Assembly: GCF_040676775.1 (NCBI RefSeq)
Contig: NZ_JBFAPP010000029.1
Location: 35,063-99,062, forward strand
DNA length: 64,000 nt
Reading direction: 5' to 3'
DNA from: Micromonospora_G sp040676775
Lineage (GTDB): Bacteria; Actinomycetota; Actinomycetes; Mycobacteriales; Micromonosporaceae
A program made the translations under genes and the position numbers. Under the pieces are notes generated by a model. It worked only from the letters and a program-made list of their open reading frames with translations. It was not told where the DNA came from and did not search any database. Numbering within the stretch: position 1 is the stretch's first letter; each line of letters starts with the position of its first letter. Of this stretch, positions 8,866 through 16,523 are shown one piece after another.

Positions 8866-9225
8866 TCGGCGGAATTCGTCCCAGCGCGGGGCGGGTGTAC
8901 GATCGTTGCGTTCCGGTCCGGTTCGACAGGTGGAGGTGATCGCTGTGCGAAGTAGCGATCCTCCTAGTCGTGGCCGGGCCGCTCGTCAGTCCCGCTGAGC
9001 CACGACTCGGCCGGTGAACTGACCCAGCCCCGCTTCTCGCACCAACCCCGTCCACCCTGGCTCGGCCGGCGGTGGACGCAGTGTGGTGTGATCCCCGCCG
9101 CGTCGTGCGCCGGGGATGCGTGGAGCCGCCCGGTCACGACTTCGTGTGTGCGTCCTTTCCCTCAGGCCCCTGCCGGCCCGGTCTTGCCGGCGCGGGCCGT
9201 CTGAGCCGCCACCGGAGAGTCAACC
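8866..9225 (+). promoter_or_regulatory. Structured 5' leader upstream of a 28-aa membrane protein
   Basis: A TACGAT box (8898-8903) could start a transcript near 8910. It would contain a 17-codon ORF with a strong ribosome-binding site, then a run of inverted repeats before the 28-aa ORF. These are AGTCGTGGC/GCCACGACT (8966-8974 with 8999-9007), ATCCCCG/CGGGGAT (9091-9097 with 9111-9117) and CGGCCCG/CGGGCCG (9174-9180 with 9193-9199). The first 3' arm begins one base after the small ORF's stop. It looks like a cis-regulatory leader; I could not match it to a known riboswitch class. Confidence 0.45.
8945..8998 (+). CDS. 17-aa Arg-rich leader peptide ORF
   Basis: A GTG with GGAGG eight bases upstream opens an ORF encoding MRSSDPPSRGRAARQSR. 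Five of its 17 residues are Arg, and its first codons (CGA, AGT, AGC) are ones rarely used here. The second half of the ORF overlaps the 5' arm of a 9-bp inverted repeat whose 3' arm starts just after the stop, so a translating ribosome would control whether the hairpin forms. It ends about 230 nt before the 28-aa membrane protein ORF. The strong ribosome-binding site supports translation; the regulatory role is inferred. Confidence 0.5.
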   Translation: MRSSDPPSRGRAARQSR

Positions 9226-9312
9226 ATGCACCGTTTTGTTGCCCCGCTGGGCTTCACCCTTGCCGCTATGTGGGTCTTGGTCCTGTTTGTCCTGGTCAGC
9301 GGAACTCCCTGA
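9226..9312 (+). CDS. 28-aa single-pass membrane protein
   Basis: ATG 9226 follows GGAGAG with normal spacing and opens a 28-codon ORF. It encodes one hydrophobic helix (FTLAAMWVLVLFVLVSG) flanked by MHRF at the start and TP at the end. The single transmembrane helix and the ribosome-binding site make it a credible small membrane protein, of the size known for morphogenic membrane proteins in Streptomyces, but I cannot confirm any homology. It follows a long structured leader. It is convergent with the VWA gene, whose stop lies 51 bp away. Confidence 0.55.
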   Translation: MHRFVAPLGFTLAAMWVLVLFVLVSGTP

Positions 9313-9362
9313 CGGGCCAGCCAACCGGATACGGTCGGCCGGCCCGGCAGGGACCACCGTCG

Positions 9363-10313
9363 TCAGGGCAGCCGGGACGTCCACAGCAGACTCATCGCCG
9401 CCGCACAGAGCGCGAAGAGCAGGGCGAATCCGGCGTACCACTGGGTGACCTCGCGAGGTTCGGTCCGGAACCCGATCGACGAACCCATGTCCTGGTAGAC
9501 CTGCTTCAGCTCGGTCACCGACGCGGCCTCGTAGAAGAAACCCCGGGTGGTCTCCGCGAGCTGGGCCAGCGCCATCCGGTCCACCGGCACCCGCTGGACC
9601 TGCCCACCGATGTCGACCTGACCCGAGTCGGTGCCGAAGGCGATGGTGGAAACCGGTACGTTCGCCGCCTGCGCCGCCGCGGCCGCCTCCTCCACCGACC
9701 GCCCCGAGGTCCGGAAACCGTCGGAGAGCAACACGATCCGGGCCGGCGGGATGCCCTGGGCCCCGTCGGCCGGCACCGAGCGGATCGCCTCCAGGGAGGT
9801 GAAAACCGCCTCACCGGTCGCGGTCGCCTCGGCCAGCACCAGCCCGTCGATCGCCTGGGTCACCGCCGGACGATCCTTCGACGGCGGCACCAGCACGTTC
9901 GCCGACTTCGCGAACGCCACCAACCCCAGGTTGTACGACGGCGGCAGCTCGGCGACGAACTGCTTTGCCGCCTCCTGCGCCGCCTCCAACCGGTTCGGCG
10001 CCACGTCGTCGGCCTCCATCGACAGCGACACGTCGATGGCGAGCATGACCGTGGCCCGTTCGAGCGGCTCCTCGGTGTCGATCGACGGCCGCGCCATCGC
10101 GGTCGCCAGGATCGCCAGGCTGAGCAGGAACGCGCTCGCTGCGGCATGCCGGCGCCAGCCCAGTCCCTTCGGCGCCAGCGTACGCAGCAGGTCCACGTTG
10201 GTGAACCGGACCGCGTACTCGCGGCGGCGTAGCTGCCGCCACACGTACGCCCCGGCGACGGCGAGCACCGGCAGCAACGCCAACAGCCACAACGGTTGCA
10301 AGAAACGGATCAT
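9363..10313 (-). CDS. VWA domain membrane protein (BatA-like)
   Basis: The 316-aa protein has two N-terminal membrane helices, the first in MIRFLQPLWLLALLPVL, then a von Willebrand A domain with the MIDAS motif DVSLS (ATVMLAIDVSLSMEADD) and a C-terminal membrane helix. This is the BatA/aerotolerance-type layout. It is the last gene of a moxR - DUF58 - VWA operon; such trios act together, with the ATPase remodelling metal-dependent VWA proteins at the membrane. Its ATG overlaps the stop of the DUF58 gene. The upstream frame is open for another 100 codons in this phase, but that is the DUF58 gene's shadow. Confidence 0.88.
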   Translation of the reverse strand: MIRFLQPLWLLALLPVLAVAGAYVWRQLRRREYAVRFTNVDLLRTLAPKGLGWRRHAAASAFLLSLAILATAMARPSIDTEEPLERATVMLAIDVSLSMEADDVAPNRLEAAQEAAKQFVAELPPSYNLGLVAFAKSANVLVPPSKDRPAVTQAIDGLVLAEATATGEAVFTSLEAIRSVPADGAQGIPPARIVLLSDGFRTSGRSVEEAAAAAQAANVPVSTIAFGTDSGQVDIGGQVQRVPVDRMALAQLAETTRGFFYEAASVTELKQVYQDMGSSIGFRTEPREVTQWYAGFALLFALCAAAMSLLWTSRLP

Positions 10314-11320
10314 CGAGTCGTCCCCCTGGTACGTGCGTGCCGCTGCGCGGCGACGAAACGCACCATGTCCAGCAGCCAGTCTGAGTCGGTCCGCAGCCGC
10401 AGGTGCGCCGCCCCGGCGGCGCGCAGCTGGTGGGCGATCGCCGCCCGTTGGGCCGACGCGGCTTCGGCGTACCGACGCCGCAGTCGGGGATCGGCCGTCT
10501 GCACCTCGTGCAGTTCGCCGGTTTCCGGGTCGACCAGCGCGAGCACCCCGACGTCGGGCAACTCCAGTTCGCGCGGGTCCACCACCTCGATCGCCAGCAC
10601 GTCGTGCCGTACGGCGAGCTTGCGTACCGGCCGGCCCCACTGTTCCGGCGGCGACAGGAAGTCCGAGATGACCACCGCCACACCACGGCGGCGCGGCGGC
10701 CGGTTGAGCATGTCGACCAGGGCACCGAGGTCGCTACGACCCGGTTTGATCTCGGTGTGCGCGATCGCCCGGAGCAGGCCCTGCGCCTCCTTGCGTCCCG
10801 GCCGGGCGGGCAGCCGCAGCACGTTCGACAAGGTGGGGGGCCCGGTCCGGCCGGCGACCGGACGGGTGGTCCCGCCGACACCACCGGTGCCGACGACGGC
10901 GCCGATCCGGTTCCCGCCGCGTACGGTCAGGTGCGCGACCGCGGCCACCGCCGCGACGACCAGGTCCCGCTTGAGCCACTGCCCGGTGCCGAAGTCGAGG
11001 CTGGCCGACAGGTCCACCGCCAGCCAGGTCTCCAGTTCCCGGTCGGCCACCGTACGGCGCACGTGCGGCAGCGTGGTCCGGGCCGTCACCGGCCAGTCCA
11101 TCCGGCGTACGTCGTCACCCGGGCGGTACTCCCGGGACTCCCCCGCCTCGCTGCCCGGCCCCGGCAGCAGCCCGACGTAGTCGCCCTGCAACAGGCCGTC
11201 GAGTTTGCGGGTGACCAACAGTTGCAGCCGGGAGAGCACCGCCTCCGCCCGTACCGAGGTGGCCGCCGCTGCCGCCGATCCCGCTCCCGACGTCGCCGGT
11301 CCGGCGGCGGCAGGCGTCAC
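10310..11320 (-). CDS. DUF58 domain protein
   Basis: A 336-aa protein of the DUF58 family, recognisable from SREYRPGDDVRRMDWPVTAR about residues 62-81 and a VWA-like C-terminal half containing VVISDFLSPPEQW. It has no membrane helix. DUF58 proteins occur almost always beside MoxR ATPases and VWA proteins, exactly as here. It starts at a GTG overlapping the moxR stop and ends overlapping the VWA start, so all three are translationally coupled. The molecular role of DUF58 is not established. Confidence 0.88.
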   Translation of the reverse strand: MTPAAAGPATSGAGSAAAAATSVRAEAVLSRLQLLVTRKLDGLLQGDYVGLLPGPGSEAGESREYRPGDDVRRMDWPVTARTTLPHVRRTVADRELETWLAVDLSASLDFGTGQWLKRDLVVAAVAAVAHLTVRGGNRIGAVVGTGGVGGTTRPVAGRTGPPTLSNVLRLPARPGRKEAQGLLRAIAHTEIKPGRSDLGALVDMLNRPPRRRGVAVVISDFLSPPEQWGRPVRKLAVRHDVLAIEVVDPRELELPDVGVLALVDPETGELHEVQTADPRLRRRYAEAASAQRAAIAHQLRAAGAAHLRLRTDSDWLLDMVRFVAAQRHARTRGTTR

Positions 11321-12426
11321 GGCAGCCGTCCGGGCCAGGCACCGGCCGGTTGCGCGGAAGTGGGCGGCACCGGGGCGGCGTTCTGCCGGGGGGTGACCGA
11401 GGGCAGCGGGATGGTGGACATCACCCGGCCGACGATGTGGTCGGCGGGTACGTCGTCGGCGAGCGCGTCATAACTGAGCACCAGCCGGTGGCGCAGGATG
11501 TCCGGGGCGATGTCCTGCACGTCCTGCGGCAGCGCGTAGTCCCGCCCGCGCAGCAGGGCCAGTGCCCGGGTGGCCCGGACGATGCCGAGCGAGGCGCGGG
11601 GGCTGGCGCCGTACTGGATGAGCTGCGCCACGTCGGGCATCCCGTGCTCCGCCGGGGTACGCGTGGCCAGCACCAGCCGTACGGTGTAGTCGACCAGCGC
11701 GTTGTGCACGAACACCTGGTCGGCCTTGCGTTGCAGGGCGATCAGTTCGGTCGGGCTGAACACCGCCACCGGCTCCGGCGGGCTGACCCCCATCCGGTAG
11801 ACGATCTCGCGTTCCTCGGCGTCGGTCGGGTAACCCACCAGGATCTTCATCAGGAACCGGTCGCGCTGCGCCTCGGGCAGCGGGTAGACCCCCTCCTGCT
11901 CGATCGGGTTCTGGGTGGCCATGACCAGGAACGGGTTCGGCACCTGGTGGGTCTGCCCGCCGATCGAGACCTGCTGCTCGGACATCACCTCCAGCAGCGC
12001 CGACTGCACCTTGGCCGGCGCCCGGTTGATCTCGTCGGCGAGCAGGAAGTTGACGAACACCGGGCCGAGTTCGACGTCGAACTTCTCGCTCGACTGCCGG
12101 TAGATCCGGGTGCCGACGATGTCCGCCGGCACCAGGTCCGGAGTGAACTGGACCCGGGAGAAGGTGCCGCCGACGACCTTGGCGAGGGTCTCCACCGCCA
12201 GGGTCTTGGCCACCCCGGGCACTCCCTCCAGGAGGCAGTGCCCGCGGGCGAGCAGGGCGACGAACATCCGCTCCACCATCCGGTCCTGACCCACGATCAC
12301 CCGCTTGACCTCGAACAACGCGCGTTCGAGCAGGGTCGCATCCTCCGCCGGGGTAGTGCCCTTGGCGGGGCCGCCGTTGGCGGAATCGGTCGGTGTCGGG
12401 GCATCGGGCGTGGTCGGCTGGGCCAC
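11317..12426 (-). CDS. MoxR-family AAA+ ATPase
   Basis: This 369-aa ATPase has an N-terminal low-complexity stretch (about 25 residues), Walker A GVPGVAKT, Walker B LLADEINRAP, and the arginine-containing sensor region of the MoxR/RavA clade. MoxR ATPases act as chaperones that activate partner VWA proteins, which are encoded here in the same operon (DUF58 and BatA-like). The GTG start has GGAGGACCG just upstream. It is the first gene of the three-gene minus-strand operon. Confidence 0.92.
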   Translation of the reverse strand: MAQPTTPDAPTPTDSANGGPAKGTTPAEDATLLERALFEVKRVIVGQDRMVERMFVALLARGHCLLEGVPGVAKTLAVETLAKVVGGTFSRVQFTPDLVPADIVGTRIYRQSSEKFDVELGPVFVNFLLADEINRAPAKVQSALLEVMSEQQVSIGGQTHQVPNPFLVMATQNPIEQEGVYPLPEAQRDRFLMKILVGYPTDAEEREIVYRMGVSPPEPVAVFSPTELIALQRKADQVFVHNALVDYTVRLVLATRTPAEHGMPDVAQLIQYGASPRASLGIVRATRALALLRGRDYALPQDVQDIAPDILRHRLVLSYDALADDVPADHIVGRVMSTIPLPSVTPRQNAAPVPPTSAQPAGAWPGRLP

Positions 12427-12809
12427 CGGTCCTCCACAGCGGGGTCGCGTGATCGAAAAGTTCGGCGAGGGACTGCCGCACCAAGCCTCGCACGTCCGGC
12501 TGAGTGACCGGGTGGCGAGAAGACGTTTTATCGCGCGCCGGTCGTCGCCGAGCCCACGCCGCTGTCGCGCTGCGGCGGTCCCACCCGTCGGCGGGACACG
12601 AAACGTCGCGCGCGGGTAGACAGGACCGGGCGGTCGACGTGTACGATTCAGCCGTCGCCGGGCGGCTCCCCCCGTGGTCGCCCGGCGATCTTAATGCCCG
12701 CGGCACGCGCATTGCCCGTGTCAGGTCCGGGCCGTCTTCTTCGACACAGCACGCCGCGACCGGCACTTCACGCCGTCGTCAGCGCGCACCGCCTCCGTAC
12801 ACTCGCCGG
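12427..12809. other. Intergenic region between divergent operons, with a promoter-proximal hairpin
   Basis: There is no convincing coding frame. On the plus strand TACGAT (12642-12647) is followed nine bases later by a perfect 9-bp inverted repeat, CGCCGGGCG (12656-12664) and CGCCCGGCG (12679-12687) with a 14-nt loop, then TCTTAATG. A transcript starting at this box would begin with the hairpin. The moxR promoter should also lie here, but I could not pick it out. Confidence 0.4.
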
Positions 12810-13040
12810 GTGACCGACTCCGAGCCGCCTCCGATGATCCCGGTCTGCTCGGCGAAGGGCTGCCGGGCGACGGCGATCTGGGCCCTGCGCTGGAACAACC
12901 CCCGGCTGCACGACGCGCAGCGACGCAAGACCTGGCTCGCCTGTGCCGATCATCGACAGAGTCTCGGTGACTTCCTTGGCGCGCGCGGATTCCTGCGTGA
13001 GGTGGCACCGGTGGACCCATCGCCTACGCTCGAACCGTGA
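12810..13040 (+). CDS. Small Cys/His protein, 76 aa, conserved hypothetical
   Basis: The 76-aa product carries C-x4-C near its N-terminus (VCSAKGC) and C-x2-H in its second half (LACADHRQSL), a spacing that could bind one zinc ion. It has no membrane segment. A leaderless start is likely: TACACT (12798-12803) ends 6 nt before the GTG. Its stop overlaps the GTG of a 25-codon ORF, which in turn overlaps the first PH-domain gene, so it opens a coupled chain of four ORFs. Homologues are commonly found beside PH-domain membrane proteins in actinobacteria; function unknown. Confidence 0.75.
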   Translation: MTDSEPPPMIPVCSAKGCRATAIWALRWNNPRLHDAQRRKTWLACADHRQSLGDFLGARGFLREVAPVDPSPTLEP

Positions 13041-13114
13041 GCCAGCGAAACGATCTCCTCCGGCGCCGCGCCTCGGCCAGCGGCGGTCACCGGCACCGTC
13101 GGGTGACCCGGTGA
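13037..13114 (+). CDS. 25-aa Arg/His-rich linking ORF
   Basis: GTG 13037 overlaps the stop of the 76-aa gene (GTGA), and its own stop overlaps the GTG of the PH-domain gene (again GTGA). The peptide is MSQRNDLLRRRASASGGHRH followed by RRVTR, highly basic. A -10-like TACGCT (13025-13030) ends 6 nt before the GTG, so it could also be read from its own leaderless mRNA. It bridges a 70-bp gap that would otherwise break translational coupling. Whether the peptide itself has a function is unknown. Confidence 0.45.
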   Translation: MSQRNDLLRRRASASGGHRHRRVTR

Positions 13115-13674
13115 GCCACCCGGGCGGACCCGGCCCGGCGCCGCGTCCGGCCGGACCGGACCAGCCAGGTCCGTCAGCCGGTCCGACCAGTCCGCTGGAG
13201 CCGTGGCCGGAGACCGTACGGTGGCAGCCGGTCTCCGGTGACCTGATCTGGGTCGAGCTGCTGCGGCTGGCCGCCGGCATGGTGGTGGTGCTCGCCGGAC
13301 TCGCCGTCGGCTGGGCACTGACCGGCCACTGGCTCTTCGGGCTCGCCCTGGGCCTGGCCGCACTGCTCACCGGCTGGCGGGCCGTTGCCATCGTCCGGGC
13401 CGTACGCGCCTGGGGGTACGCCGAGCGCGACCACGACCTGCTGGTCCGGCACGGTCTGCTGGTCCGCCGGTTGTCGATCGTGCCGTACGCCCGGATGCAG
13501 TTCGTCGACGTCAGCGCCGGCCCGCTGGAGCGCGCCTTCGACCTGGCCACCGTGCAGTTGCACACCGCCGCGGCGGCGAGTGACGCCCGGGTGCCGGGGC
13601 TGCGCCCGGCCGAGGCGTCCCGGCTGCGCGACCGGCTCACCGCGCTCGGCGAAGACCGCGCGGAGGGCCTGTGA
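13111..13674 (+). CDS. PH domain-containing membrane protein (bPH2/DUF304), short
   Basis: The 187-aa protein has a Pro/Gly-rich N-terminus (about 35 residues), two closely spaced membrane helices (about residues 55-95) and one bacterial PH-like domain of the PF03703 type. The telling stretch is HGLLVRRLSIVPYARMQFVD, followed by LATVQLHTAA. The GTG at 13111 is chosen because it overlaps the preceding 25-aa ORF; upstream in-frame codons are the small gene's shadow. It pairs with the larger PH protein downstream (4-bp overlap), matching the YdbS/YdbT pairing known in Bacillus. It probably acts at the inner membrane; function unknown. Confidence 0.85.
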   Translation: MSHPGGPGPAPRPAGPDQPGPSAGPTSPLEPWPETVRWQPVSGDLIWVELLRLAAGMVVVLAGLAVGWALTGHWLFGLALGLAALLTGWRAVAIVRAVRAWGYAERDHDLLVRHGLLVRRLSIVPYARMQFVDVSAGPLERAFDLATVQLHTAAAASDARVPGLRPAEASRLRDRLTALGEDRAEGL

Positions 13675-15128
13675 CCGAGCCGCCGGTACCCGGACCGCCG
13701 CTCACCCAGCCACCCCCGACCGACCCACCGCCGAGCGGAGCCCACGGCACCGAGCCGCGCCCGGCGACCGGGCATGCGGCAGCCGAACAGGCCGTGCCTG
13801 GACAGGCAGCCGAACAGGCGGCCGAGCCCCGGCAGCGGCTGCATCCACTGAGTCCGCTGCTGCACGGCGCCAACTCCCTGGTGGTGATCGTCGCCGCGCT
13901 CTCCTGGCAGACCCTGGGCCGGGTCGGGCTCGGCTGGTACGCCGGCATGGTGGCGGTGCTGCTGCTCGGCGCCGTCGTGCTCTCCCTGGTGAGCTGGTAC
14001 AACACGGGTTACCACGTGGTCGGCCGGGAGCTGCGGATCCACGAGGGGCTGCTGTGGCGGCGTACCCGGGCGATCCCGCTGGAGCGGCTCCAGTCCGTCG
14101 AGGTGGTCCGTCCCCTGCTCGCACAGCTCAGCGGCCTGGCCGAACTGCGTCTGGAGGTGGTCGGCGGCGGCAAGACCGAGGCGCCGCTGGCGTACGTCGC
14201 GGTGGCCGACGCGGTCGCGCTGCGGGAACGGCTGCTCGGCCTCGCCGCCCGTACGCCCGCACCGGCCCGGCCGGGTGTCGAGGGTGTCGAGCGGGTCGAG
14301 CCGGCGGCTCCGGTCGAGGTGCCCCGCCGGCACCTGCACTCGGTGGCCAACCGGGACCTGCTGATCAGCCAGCTCCTCACCCCGCAGGCGCTGCTGCTCC
14401 CGTTCGGGGTGGCGTTCGTCGTGATCCAGTTCCTGAACGAGGGGTCCTGGTCGTTCATCGCGGTGGCCAGCACCCTGACCGCGATGGCCGGGGTGCTGTT
14501 GCAACCGCTGCGCCGGGTGCTCGCCGACTGGAGTTTCCAGCTCGCCCGCGACGACGCCGGCCTGCGCGTACGGCACGGCCTGCTGGAGACCCGGGCGCAG
14601 ACCGTACCGCTGGACCGGTTGCAGGCGGTCGGTGCGACCTGGCCGCTGCTCTGGCGGATGAAGGGCTGGCTGCGGTTGCGGCTGGAGGTGGCCGGTTTCT
14701 CCGTCGAGGCGGACGCGAACCAGCGCGCGGACCAGTTGCTGCCAGTGGGTGACCTGCGGACCGGACAGAGGATCATGACGGAGGTGCTGCCGGGTGTGGA
14801 TCTCACCGTGCCGTTGCCGCCGCCGCCCCGGCGGGCCCGCTGGGTGCATCCGCTGGCGCAGCCGGTGCTCGGCGCCGGGCTGACCGAGCGGGTGTTCGCG
14901 GTCCGCAGCGGGCTGTTGACCCGCCAACTCGTCGTGGTGCCGTACGCGCGGATCCAGAGCGTGCGGGTCGTGCAGGGGCCGGTGCAGCGGCGGCTGCGGT
15001 TGGCGACCGTACACGCCGACACCGCCGGTGGGGCGGGTGCCGCGGCCCTCGACCGGGATCTGGGCGAGGCGTGGGCACTGGCCGCGGAACTCACCGCCCG
15101 GGCGCGAGCCGCCCGCGGCGCCGGCTGA
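13671..15128 (+). CDS. PH domain-containing membrane protein (YdbT-like), three bPH2 repeats
   Basis: This 485-aa protein has a Pro-rich N-terminal tail, then three bPH2 units each with 'HGLL..R...IPL.R.Q.V' type signatures (IHEGLLWRRTRAIPLERLQS, RHGLLETRAQTVPLDRLQAV, RSGLLTRQLVVVPYARIQSV). Pairs of membrane helices lie before the first and second units. It is the large partner of the preceding short PH protein and overlaps it by 4 bp. Paired proteins of this kind are widespread in Gram-positive bacteria and have been linked to envelope stress and bacteriocin resistance in some species; the role here is unproven. Confidence 0.88.
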   Translation: MTEPPVPGPPLTQPPPTDPPPSGAHGTEPRPATGHAAAEQAVPGQAAEQAAEPRQRLHPLSPLLHGANSLVVIVAALSWQTLGRVGLGWYAGMVAVLLLGAVVLSLVSWYNTGYHVVGRELRIHEGLLWRRTRAIPLERLQSVEVVRPLLAQLSGLAELRLEVVGGGKTEAPLAYVAVADAVALRERLLGLAARTPAPARPGVEGVERVEPAAPVEVPRRHLHSVANRDLLISQLLTPQALLLPFGVAFVVIQFLNEGSWSFIAVASTLTAMAGVLLQPLRRVLADWSFQLARDDAGLRVRHGLLETRAQTVPLDRLQAVGATWPLLWRMKGWLRLRLEVAGFSVEADANQRADQLLPVGDLRTGQRIMTEVLPGVDLTVPLPPPPRRARWVHPLAQPVLGAGLTERVFAVRSGLLTRQLVVVPYARIQSVRVVQGPVQRRLRLATVHADTAGGAGAAALDRDLGEAWALAAELTARARAARGAG

Positions 15129-15263
15129 GCGACGTGCCCGAACCGGCGTCCTGAGCCGCTCGTCCGGCGGCAGGACACAGCCTGCCGTGCTACCGCGACC
15201 GACGCCGGGACACGGCGGGCCATGCCGATCATCCGACCGCGGGCCACGGCCTAAGCTGCACCC

Positions 15264-15668
15264 ATGGAACAACCGCCGGATCCCGGCTTCGAGCCCGGTC
15301 TGACCGCCCGGGTGGAACTCGTCGTCAGCGACACCGACACCGCGCTGGCGGTCGGCTCCGGTGACGTGCCGGTGCTCGGCACCCCGAGGGTGCTGGCGCT
15401 GGCCGAGGCGGCCACGGTGGCGGCCACCGCCACCCGGATGCTGCCCGGCATGACCACCGTGGGTCTGCGGGTGGAACTGGACCACACGGTGCCCACCCCG
15501 GTCGGCCGTACGGTTGTCGCCCAGGCCTGGTTGACCGAGGTGAGCGGCCGGCGGCTGCACTTCGACGTGAGCGTGACCGACGGCTCGGCGACCGTGGCGA
15601 AGGGCCGGGTCGAGCGGGCGCTGGTCGACCGGCTCCGGTTCGTGGAAAGGGCGTCGCGCACACCATGA
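15264..15668 (+). CDS. Hotdog thioesterase, fluoroacetyl-CoA thioesterase (FlK)-like
   Basis: A 134-aa single hotdog domain. The FlK active-site set is present in order: Thr in LGTP, Glu in ALAEAA and His in LDHTVPTPVG, so it should hydrolyse an acyl-CoA or acyl-ACP thioester. Most members of this family in non-fluoroacetate producers have unknown substrates, so detoxification of fluoroacetyl-CoA should not be assumed. A leaderless start is likely (TAAGCT at 15252-15257, 6 nt before ATG). Its stop overlaps the start of the MBL hydrolase. Confidence 0.87.
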   Translation: MEQPPDPGFEPGLTARVELVVSDTDTALAVGSGDVPVLGTPRVLALAEAATVAATATRMLPGMTTVGLRVELDHTVPTPVGRTVVAQAWLTEVSGRRLHFDVSVTDGSATVAKGRVERALVDRLRFVERASRTP

Positions 15669-16495
15669 CTATCGAATTCGAGGAGATCGGCGAGCGGGTC
15701 TACCTGCTGCGCCATCCCGCACTCGAGGTCAACGTGACCCTGGTCGTCGGTGACGGCGAGGCCCTGCTGGTCGACACGCTGTCCAACGCGACCCAGGCCG
15801 GTGAGCTGGCCGCCGCGGCGCGCACGATCACCCCGTACCCGTGGACGTTGGTGAACACCCATCACCACTTCGACCACTGCTTCGGCAATGCCACGCTGGC
15901 CGGCGAGCCGGCCCGGCCGATCTACGCCCACCAGGCCGCCGCGGCCCGGCTGCGGGACCATCCCGAGCTGGTGCGACAGCAGGCGTACGACGAGATGCGC
16001 GAAACCGAACCGGTGCTCGCCGCCGAGCTGTCCCGGACCACGATCCTCGCGCCCAGCCACCCGGTGCACCTGGAGTCCACCCTGGACATCGGCGGCCGTA
16101 CGGTGGTCCTGCGCCACCTCGGACGCGGGCACACCGACGGCGACCTGGTGGTGCACGTGCCCGACGCCGACCTGCTGGTCGCCGGTGACCTGGTCGAGGA
16201 GAGCGGCCCGCCGTCGTTCGACGACAGCTACCCGCTGGAGTGGCCGGAGACGGTAGCCGAGCTGCTGCGCCTGGCCACCCGACGCACCATGGTCGTGCCG
16301 GGCCACGGCGCCATCCTCGGCATCGACGGCGTACGCGCCCAGCACGAGCAGCTCGCCACCCTGGCCTGGCTGATCCGCGACGGGCACGCCGACGGCGCTC
16401 CCGCCGAGCGGGTCGCAGCCCGGGCGCCGTTCACCCCGACGGTGACCATGCCGGCGATCCGGCTCGGCTACGCGGAACTCTCCGGCGACACCTGA
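15665..16495 (+). CDS. MBL-fold metallohydrolase
   Basis: This 276-aa protein has the metallo-beta-lactamase metal motif THHHFDH near residue 65, followed by the later His/Asp ligands in LGRGHTDGDLVV and VPGHG. It is a soluble hydrolase of the broad glyoxalase II / SoxH-like group. The ATG overlaps the stop of the FlK-like thioesterase (ATGA), so both are made together and may act on the same thioester-derived metabolite. No signal peptide is visible. The exact substrate cannot be deduced. Confidence 0.87.
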   Translation: MTIEFEEIGERVYLLRHPALEVNVTLVVGDGEALLVDTLSNATQAGELAAAARTITPYPWTLVNTHHHFDHCFGNATLAGEPARPIYAHQAAAARLRDHPELVRQQAYDEMRETEPVLAAELSRTTILAPSHPVHLESTLDIGGRTVVLRHLGRGHTDGDLVVHVPDADLLVAGDLVEESGPPSFDDSYPLEWPETVAELLRLATRRTMVVPGHGAILGIDGVRAQHEQLATLAWLIRDGHADGAPAERVAARAPFTPTVTMPAIRLGYAELSGDT

Positions 16496-16523
16496 TCGGC
16501 CCGCCGACCGTCGCCGATCCGGG

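Noticed and set aside
8898..9225. Cyclic-di-AMP (ydaO-type) riboswitch upstream of the 28-aa ORF
   Set aside because: I looked for the conserved core words of that class and did not find them; the stems present do not follow its order. Left as an unclassified leader.
15264..16495. Fluoroacetate resistance cassette
   Set aside because: Although the thioesterase has the FlK catalytic residues, most relatives occur in organisms that do not make fluoroacetate, and no fluorinase or related gene is present.
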